Source: DAOUJW01 sp034422115
GTDB lineage: Bacteria > Chloroflexota > Dehalococcoidia > Lucifugimonadales > UBA2985
Assembly: GCA_034422115.1 (NCBI GenBank)
Contig: DAOUJW010000015.1
Coordinates: 62,001 to 126,000, forward strand
Length of the DNA: 64,000 bases
Direction: 5' to 3'
The position numbers and the translations under genes are program-made. The notes under the pieces were generated by a model. The model had not been told where the DNA came from. It saw only the letters and a list, made by a program, of their open reading frames with translations, and ran no database searches. Below are positions 59,540-64,000 of the stretch, in pieces (positions within the stretch are counted from its first letter, which is position 1; each line of letters starts with the position of its first letter).

Positions 59540-61927
59540 ATGACCCAACCGCAGCCGGCCGCAGCCCTTGACCACCTCCGCGTTCTCGACCTCACCAACG
59601 GCCTGGGCCAGATGTGCCCCCGCGCCCTGGGCGACCTGGGCGCTGACGTCATCAAGGTTGAGCCCCCGGAGGGCGACCCCACCCGCCGCATGGCGCCCTT
59701 CGCCGGCGACGAGCCCGGCCCCGAGCGCAGCCTGCGCTTCATCCACGCCAACCGCAGCAAGCGCAGCGCCGTCATAGACCTGAACACGGCGGAGGGCCGC
59801 GACATCGTGCGCTCCCTGGCGGAGCGCTCCGACATACTGGTGGAGGACCGGACGCCCGGCTACCTTGCTCGTCTCGGCCTGGGCTACGAGAGGCTGCGAG
59901 ACCTGAACCCCGCCCTGGTCTACGTCTCCATCACGCCCTTCGGCCAGACAGGCCCTCACGCCCGCTACCGCGGCGGCGACCTCGTGTCGCAGTCGACCTC
60001 CGGCATGATGATAGCCAACGGCGACGACGGTATGCGCCCCTGCATGGCGCCCTACGAGATCACGGCGCAGGTCGGCTGCGTGCAGGCGGCCTTCGGCGCG
60101 CTCCTGGCCATACGCGCCCGCAGGACCACCGGCAGGGGCCAGCGCGTGGACGTCTCCCTTCAGGAGGCCACCATATCGTCGGAGCACCCCTACATCTTCC
60201 GCTACTCCCATGAGAAGGTCATCACCCGCAGGGAGGGCAAGCACTCCCCCTTTGGCGCGGTCAACACCTACCTGTGCGCAGACGGCGGCTACGCCAACAT
60301 CTCCGTCTATAACGATGGGCACTTCGCCCGTCTGGCCCGCGAGATTATGGACCACCCCATTCTCTCCGACGAGATGTGGCTGAACCGGGGCGTCCGGCGA
60401 GACAACCGCGAGCTCATCGACACCTACGTCCAGGAGTACACCGAGACCGTGGAGTGCGACGAGCTTGTGGAGCGGGGCCAGCGCATCGGCATCCCCGTCA
60501 CTCCCGTGCTGACCGTCGACGGCTTTGTGCAACATCCCCAGACGGAGGCCCGGGAGTTCTTCGTGGAGATGGACCACCCCGTCATAGGCGCGCACCGCGC
60601 CCCCGGCCCTCCCGTGCGCATGGGCGCGTCCCCTTGGCAGCCGACTCGACCCGCCCCTCTGCTGGGCCAGCACACAGACGAGGTGCTTCAGGAGATAGCG
60701 GCCATACCGCCCCGCCGAGAAGAGGCAGTCGGCGCGTCGGGCGACTCCCCCGCCCCGCCGCGCTTCCAGCCCCTCACCGGCGTCCGGGTAGCAGACCTGA
60801 CCAGGGCCGTGGCCGGGCCCGTCGCCACCCGCTACCTGGCCACCTTCGGCGCGGAGGACATCAAGATAGAGGAGGCGGGAGCGCCCCCGGCCCAGGAGCC
60901 GCAGGAGCTGAACCGCTGCAAGCTGAGCTGCATCGCCGACGCCCGCAGGCCCGGCGGCAAGGAGCTCATTCACAACCTGGTCAACGTAAGCGACGTGGTT
61001 GTCGAGAACTTCAAGCCCGGCGTCTCGGACAAGCTGGGCATCGGCTACGAGGACCTGTGCAAGGGCAAGCCGGACCTGATAATGATCGCCATGCCGGGCA
61101 TGGGCAACTCCGGCCCCATCCGCGACTACCTGGCCTACGGCCAGCAGGTCATGGGTCTCACCGGCCTCACCCACATCTGGGGGCACCCTGAGTCGTCCCT
61201 GGACACCCGCATCAAGATGCCCTACCCGGACTTCGTTGCCGGCTCCTTCACCTCCCTGGCGGTTGCGGCGGCCCTGGAGTGGCGCGAGCGCACGGGCGAA
61301 GGGCAGTACATGGAGATAGCGCAGGTGGAAGCGACGGCGCACCTCATGGGCGTGGCCTACATGGACTACCTTCAGAACGGCCGCATAGCGCAGCCGACGG
61401 GCAACTTCAGCGACGCGCACGCGCCCCACGACGTATACCCCTGCCTGGGCCACGACGCCTGGTGCGCCATCGAGGTGGGCAGCGATGATGAGTGGCAGGC
61501 CTTGGTCACCGCGATGGGCAACCCGGCGTGGGCGCAGGAGGAGCGGTTCACCACCCTGGCAGGCCGCATTGAGCACAAGGCAGACCTGGACAGCCGCATT
61601 GGGGAGTGGACGCGCGGCTTCACCCCCCGCCTGCTGATGAACACCTTGCAGAAGGCCGGCGTGCCCGCGGGCATTGTGGCCAGCGGCGAGGACCTCTACT
61701 ACGACATCCACCTCCGCTCACGGCCCGGGGCCATCGTCTCCATAGACCACAAGGACCTGGGCGTCATCGACTACAAGGGCGTCAACGTCCACCTCTCGGA
61801 GACGCCCGGCTGGGCCGGAGACGCCAACCCCGTCAGGGGCCAGGACAACATGTACGTCTTCATGGGCATCCTGGGCCTTGACCATGACCAGATTGCGGAG
61901 CTGGCCTCCACCGGGACGATCACGTAG
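59540..61927 (+). CDS. Fused double CaiB/BaiF family III CoA-transferase, second paralogue
   Basis: 795 residues with two family III CoA-transferase domains (about 1-380 and 410-795). Domain 1: LRVLDLTNGLGQMCPRALGDLGADVIKVEPPEGDPTRR, RVDVSLQEATIS; domain 2: VRVADLTRAVAGPVATRYLATFGAEDIKIEEAG, YMEIAQVEATAH. The catalytic-Asp position of formyl-CoA transferase is again Glu in both. In domain 1 the usual GPY is QMCP, which may weaken that half. Its organisation equals 8693-11227, but the sequences are well separated, suggesting different substrates. Confidence 0.9.
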   Translation: MTQPQPAAALDHLRVLDLTNGLGQMCPRALGDLGADVIKVEPPEGDPTRRMAPFAGDEPGPERSLRFIHANRSKRSAVIDLNTAEGRDIVRSLAERSDILVEDRTPGYLARLGLGYERLRDLNPALVYVSITPFGQTGPHARYRGGDLVSQSTSGMMIANGDDGMRPCMAPYEITAQVGCVQAAFGALLAIRARRTTGRGQRVDVSLQEATISSEHPYIFRYSHEKVITRREGKHSPFGAVNTYLCADGGYANISVYNDGHFARLAREIMDHPILSDEMWLNRGVRRDNRELIDTYVQEYTETVECDELVERGQRIGIPVTPVLTVDGFVQHPQTEAREFFVEMDHPVIGAHRAPGPPVRMGASPWQPTRPAPLLGQHTDEVLQEIAAIPPRREEAVGASGDSPAPPRFQPLTGVRVADLTRAVAGPVATRYLATFGAEDIKIEEAGAPPAQEPQELNRCKLSCIADARRPGGKELIHNLVNVSDVVVENFKPGVSDKLGIGYEDLCKGKPDLIMIAMPGMGNSGPIRDYLAYGQQVMGLTGLTHIWGHPESSLDTRIKMPYPDFVAGSFTSLAVAAALEWRERTGEGQYMEIAQVEATAHLMGVAYMDYLQNGRIAQPTGNFSDAHAPHDVYPCLGHDAWCAIEVGSDDEWQALVTAMGNPAWAQEERFTTLAGRIEHKADLDSRIGEWTRGFTPRLLMNTLQKAGVPAGIVASGEDLYYDIHLRSRPGAIVSIDHKDLGVIDYKGVNVHLSETPGWAGDANPVRGQDNMYVFMGILGLDHDQIAELASTGTIT

Positions 61928-62126
61928 GGCGTCTACATATCCCCGCTCATCCTGAGCCTGTCGAAGGAGTTGAGCAGGAGCCGCAGCGCGCTCTCCCCTA
62001 CCCGCTCATCCTGAGCCTGTCGAAGGATATGAGCGGGAGCCGCGAGCGCGCTCTCCCCTACCCGCTCATCCTGAGCTTGTCGAAGGATATGAGCGGGGCA
62101 GCCTTACTCACTGCCGATGTTCTCTG
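61928..62126. repeat. Three tandem D1 units, 60-bp period
   Basis: CCCGCTCATCCTGAGCCTGT...GAGCGGGAGC is present three times (about 61942, 62001 and 62061). The second and third are nearly identical over 60 bp including the CGAGCGCGCTCTCCCCTA linker. Recent local expansion of a D1 hairpin. No gene. Confidence 0.8.
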
Positions 62127-62483
62127 TTAAGCCCAAGCGGTCGTGAGCGGAATCAGCCTGCCATGGATAGGGTCCACAGCCAGGCGCAGCCCTTCCAACG
62201 TATATGCTCCCAGCAGGGCATGCGCCTCTTCCTCTCCAAAGACCACAATAGTGGGCGCAGTGCGTCCGTCGATGGTGGCCATAGCCCACCCCAGGTCGTA
62301 CTCCACGCGCCGCCCGTCGGCCAGTGTGAGAGCGATCCTGTCGATGGGAGACACGCCCAGGTCCTTCAGTAGATGGGCAGGCGCGATGGTATAGCTGGCG
62401 CCGGTGTCCACCATCGCCTCTATGTCCAGCGACCTCTGGCCGTCCATGCTCTCCAGACGTATGGGACAGTTGAAAACGCCCAA
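62127..62483 (-). CDS. Retropepsin-like (clan AA) aspartic protease-fold protein
   Basis: 118 residues from TTG 62483 with a GGGAGG box before it. EAMVDTGASYTIAPAHLL carries the DTGAS active-site motif. Next come LTLADGRRVEYDLGWAMATIDGRTAPTIVVFGEEE and LLGAYTLEGLRLAVDPIHGRLIP, the second lobe (LLG in place of a second catalytic motif). It is a distant relative of the protein at 52825 and lacks its small upstream partner. Confidence 0.75.
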   Translation of the reverse strand: MGVFNCPIRLESMDGQRSLDIEAMVDTGASYTIAPAHLLKDLGVSPIDRIALTLADGRRVEYDLGWAMATIDGRTAPTIVVFGEEEAHALLGAYTLEGLRLAVDPIHGRLIPLTTAWA

Positions 62484-62614
62484 GTCCTGCGCCTCCCTTG
62501 TGTTCCGGTCTTGAAGACACTCTCCTATCTATGACATCTTATCATCGGGAGCTATTTCACGACAACGAGAAACGAGAAGGGTATACCAAGCGCGTGTTGG
62601 GAGTGCTGCCGCAA

Positions 62615-62654
62615 GTTGACAACCCCCGCGGCCAGTGCTAGCCTGCTGCCCATC
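62615..62654 (+). promoter_or_regulatory. Promoter-bearing 40-bp direct repeat, left copy
   Basis: TTGACA (62616-62621), 17-bp spacer ending AGTGC, TAGCCT (62639-62644). The 40 bp recur at 63385-63424 with one change. This copy lies 107 bp before the GTG of the DUF6226-like gene. Confidence 0.6.
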
Positions 62655-62750
62655 TGCCCTCCCATTGTCTGCTTCGGGCAGGGTATACTGTCGTTGTAAC
62701 TGCTATTGCCTTGCCGTGGTATTGTACTCATATAGGAGGAACTTCCAGAA

Positions 62751-63353
62751 GTGTCGAGGAGTCGGTGGGGGCCTGAAGGGCCGCCTGAAGAGGCGTACAG
62801 CCGTGTAACCAACGCCGAGCGCTTCCAGCCGTTGCATGAGGCCATGCTTGAGATTATCGGCCGGCTGGAGAAGGACTTCGACGTGGAACGTGAGGACGGG
62901 CATGGCCTCGACGAGGAGTTGGAGAAGCATTTCGACGTCACTCGTCCAGGCGTCAGGCTCATCCCGAGCGATTCCGGCGCGGCGCCCATCGGCGTGGCGT
63001 TCTCCAGCTTCCCCGGTCTCCACGTTCGGTTCGGACGGTGGTACATGGAGCCGTTCCCAAGCTGTGGCTGCGACGCGTGCGACGAGTCGGCGGAGGGTGA
63101 GATCGAGCGACTCATTGAGATGATAGACGATGTAGTCGCCGGGAGGTTCCGCGAGGGGATTCGAATTCCCTTGACTCTCTTCACAGGACCTGGCGGGATG
63201 GAGGCTTGGAGGGAGACGGAGTTCTCATCGCCTAACGGGCGTCATTTGAACCAACATCCGATAGACCGGCAGAGCGCGGAGCGAATGACCGGCGGCGGCC
63301 GGCTGCTGGACTTGGACTGGAAGCCGTGGCCCCGTAGACAGAACACAGGGTAG
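62751..63353 (+). CDS. DUF6226-like protein
   Basis: 200 residues resembling DUF6226: YSRVTNAERFQPLHEAMLEIIGRLEKDFDVERE, then VRLIPSDSGAAPIGVAFSSFPGLHVRFGRWYMEPFPSCGCDACDES with CGCDAC as a potential metal or structural motif, and a C-terminal half (EIERLIEMIDDVVAGRFREGI). Function unknown. The start is GTG 62751 with AGGAGG about 11 bp before. Flanked by the two copies of a promoter repeat. Confidence 0.65.
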   Translation: MSRSRWGPEGPPEEAYSRVTNAERFQPLHEAMLEIIGRLEKDFDVEREDGHGLDEELEKHFDVTRPGVRLIPSDSGAAPIGVAFSSFPGLHVRFGRWYMEPFPSCGCDACDESAEGEIERLIEMIDDVVAGRFREGIRIPLTLFTGPGGMEAWRETEFSSPNGRHLNQHPIDRQSAERMTGGGRLLDLDWKPWPRRQNTG

Positions 63354-63384
63354 GGGTTGGCACATACCCGGCCATCCGCGCGCC

Positions 63385-63424
63385 GTTGACAACCCCCGTG
63401 GCCAGTGCTAGCCTGCTGCCCATC
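63385..63424 (+). promoter_or_regulatory. Promoter-bearing 40-bp direct repeat, right copy
   Basis: TTGACA (63386-63391), 17-bp spacer ending AGTGC, TAGCCT (63409-63414). Likely drives the RCC1-like gene at 63454 about 40 bp downstream. Confidence 0.6.
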
Positions 63425-63453
63425 CACCCTCCTCCACGTCAGAATGGGAAGAT

Positions 63454-64000
63454 ATGCACTTCCGCAATGCGTCCATAGCTATCTTGGCAGTCATACTGCT
63501 GGTCTCTGCCCTGGCGTGTGAAGACGTGGAGACTGCTGGCACACCGGACACGCAAGCCACCATAGCCGCCACAATTGAAGCAATGCCAACCGCCGCGCCT
63601 ACTCCGGTACCAACCCCAACGCCCATACCTGAACCTGTTGCCACACCTCTACATACACCTACCCGAGCGCCTACTGAGACCCCTAGTCCGCTACCGACAT
63701 CTACGAGTACACCCATCCCTCTACCCACAGCCACTCCAGAGCCAACAAGATTCACGTCCATAAGCAGTAGCAGTAATCACACCTGCGCCCTCCGCGCTGA
63801 CGGCTCGCCCGTCTGCTGGGGTTCGAATTGGGAAGGCCAGGCATCGCCGCCCTCAGGTGAGAGATTCACTGTCATTAGCAGTGGAGATTGGCACACCTGC
63901 GCGCTCCGCGCAAACGGCTCACCGGTATGCTGGGGCAGCAATCTGAGTTTTGATCATTCATATCTCGGTCAGGCATCGCCCTCTACGGGTGAGAGGTTCG
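63454..64000 (+). CDS. RCC1-like repeat lipoprotein, second paralogue, 5' part
   Basis: 182 codons, running off the right edge. Signal MHFRNASIAILAVILLVSAL followed by a lipobox Cys (ALAC), a long Pro/Thr-rich linker (PTPTPIPEPVATPLHTPT), then the first RCC1-like repeats (HTCALRADGSPVCWGSN; HTCALRANGSPVCWGSN). It has the same layout and repeat sequence as the gene at 57964, including the two Cys per repeat. The longer linker would hold the propeller farther from the membrane. Confidence 0.8.
   Translation, partial: MHFRNASIAILAVILLVSALACEDVETAGTPDTQATIAATIEAMPTAAPTPVPTPTPIPEPVATPLHTPTRAPTETPSPLPTSTSTPIPLPTATPEPTRFTSISSSSNHTCALRADGSPVCWGSNWEGQASPPSGERFTVISSGDWHTCALRANGSPVCWGSNLSFDHSYLGQASPSTGERF

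Noticed and set aside
1..64000. tRNA genes
   Set aside because: I looked for T-loop patterns (TTCGA/TTCAA with flanking stem) on both strands and found none outside coding sequence; a covariance search could still find one.

Overview
The window is GC-rich bacterial chromosome with short intergenic gaps, frequent TTG and GTG starts and many ATGA-type gene overlaps. The gene content suggests a Dehalococcoidia-like (SAR202-type) member of the Chloroflexota: an LL-diaminopimelate aminotransferase (dapL) beside dapF, archaeal-type phosphoglycerate mutase, two fused double CaiB/BaiF CoA-transferases, a large GlcD/CCG oxidoreductase, a large Bacillus-type SRP RNA, and intergenic gaps packed with short palindromic repeats. 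This placement is an inference from gene content; no rRNA is present to confirm it.

Layout. 1-8 kb: 5' end of guaA, divergent from tsaC, then a central-carbon block (rpiB, a polyprenyl diphosphate synthase, pgk, apgM, tpiA), two small paralogous wHTH-like proteins and miaA. 8-12.1 kb: a reverse-strand alpha/beta hydrolase and double CoA-transferase, then a higBA toxin-antitoxin pair. 12.1-15.7 kb: dapF, dapL, hflX (apparently starting at ACG) and a small conserved protein. 15.7-17.5 kb: a small accessory island closed by a diverged copy of the 3' end of the preceding gene. 17.9-31.9 kb: an orphan OppD/DppD-type ATPase, holA, a Ser/Thr kinase with a PQQ propeller, ychF, hemW, an AbiU2-like protein, a coiled-coil signal-peptidase-like protein, HicB-like and HEPN-like proteins, and selB. 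32-35.5 kb: nurA, an unknown gene and herA. 35.8-43 kb: purine genes (purD, purE, purB, purC, purS) interleaved with a TfoX-N protein, a lipoprotein, a SodC-like protein lacking one Cu ligand, and a DUF3105 protein. 43.6-50.1 kb (reverse): ogg, a DnaQ-DinG helicase, ispE, rsmA and the SRP RNA. 50.1-56.3 kb: accessory genes flanked by duplicated ends of neighbouring genes, then the GlcD/Fe-S oxidoreductase. 56.5-64 kb: a DUF6941 protein, a rhodanese, two RCC1-repeat lipoproteins, a coiled-coil protein, the second double CoA-transferase, a retropepsin-like protein and a DUF6226 protein.

Most notable observation: the two-domain sulfurtransferase at 57057-57914 has an in-frame UGA exactly where the catalytic cysteine belongs, followed at the right distance by a stem-loop resembling a bacterial SECIS. 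The same window carries selB, the selenocysteine-specific elongation factor. The simplest reading is a selenoprotein rhodanese.

The second theme is small mobile DNA. At least three MITE-like families with terminal inverted repeats are present. One of them (ends GGAGACCTTTG) sits four times inside the loop of another, REP-like hairpin. Four accessory gene blocks are bordered by duplicated fragments of adjacent gene ends or promoters, which suggests a recurring mode of gene insertion. I saw no tRNA genes, CRISPR array, integrase or transposase gene.
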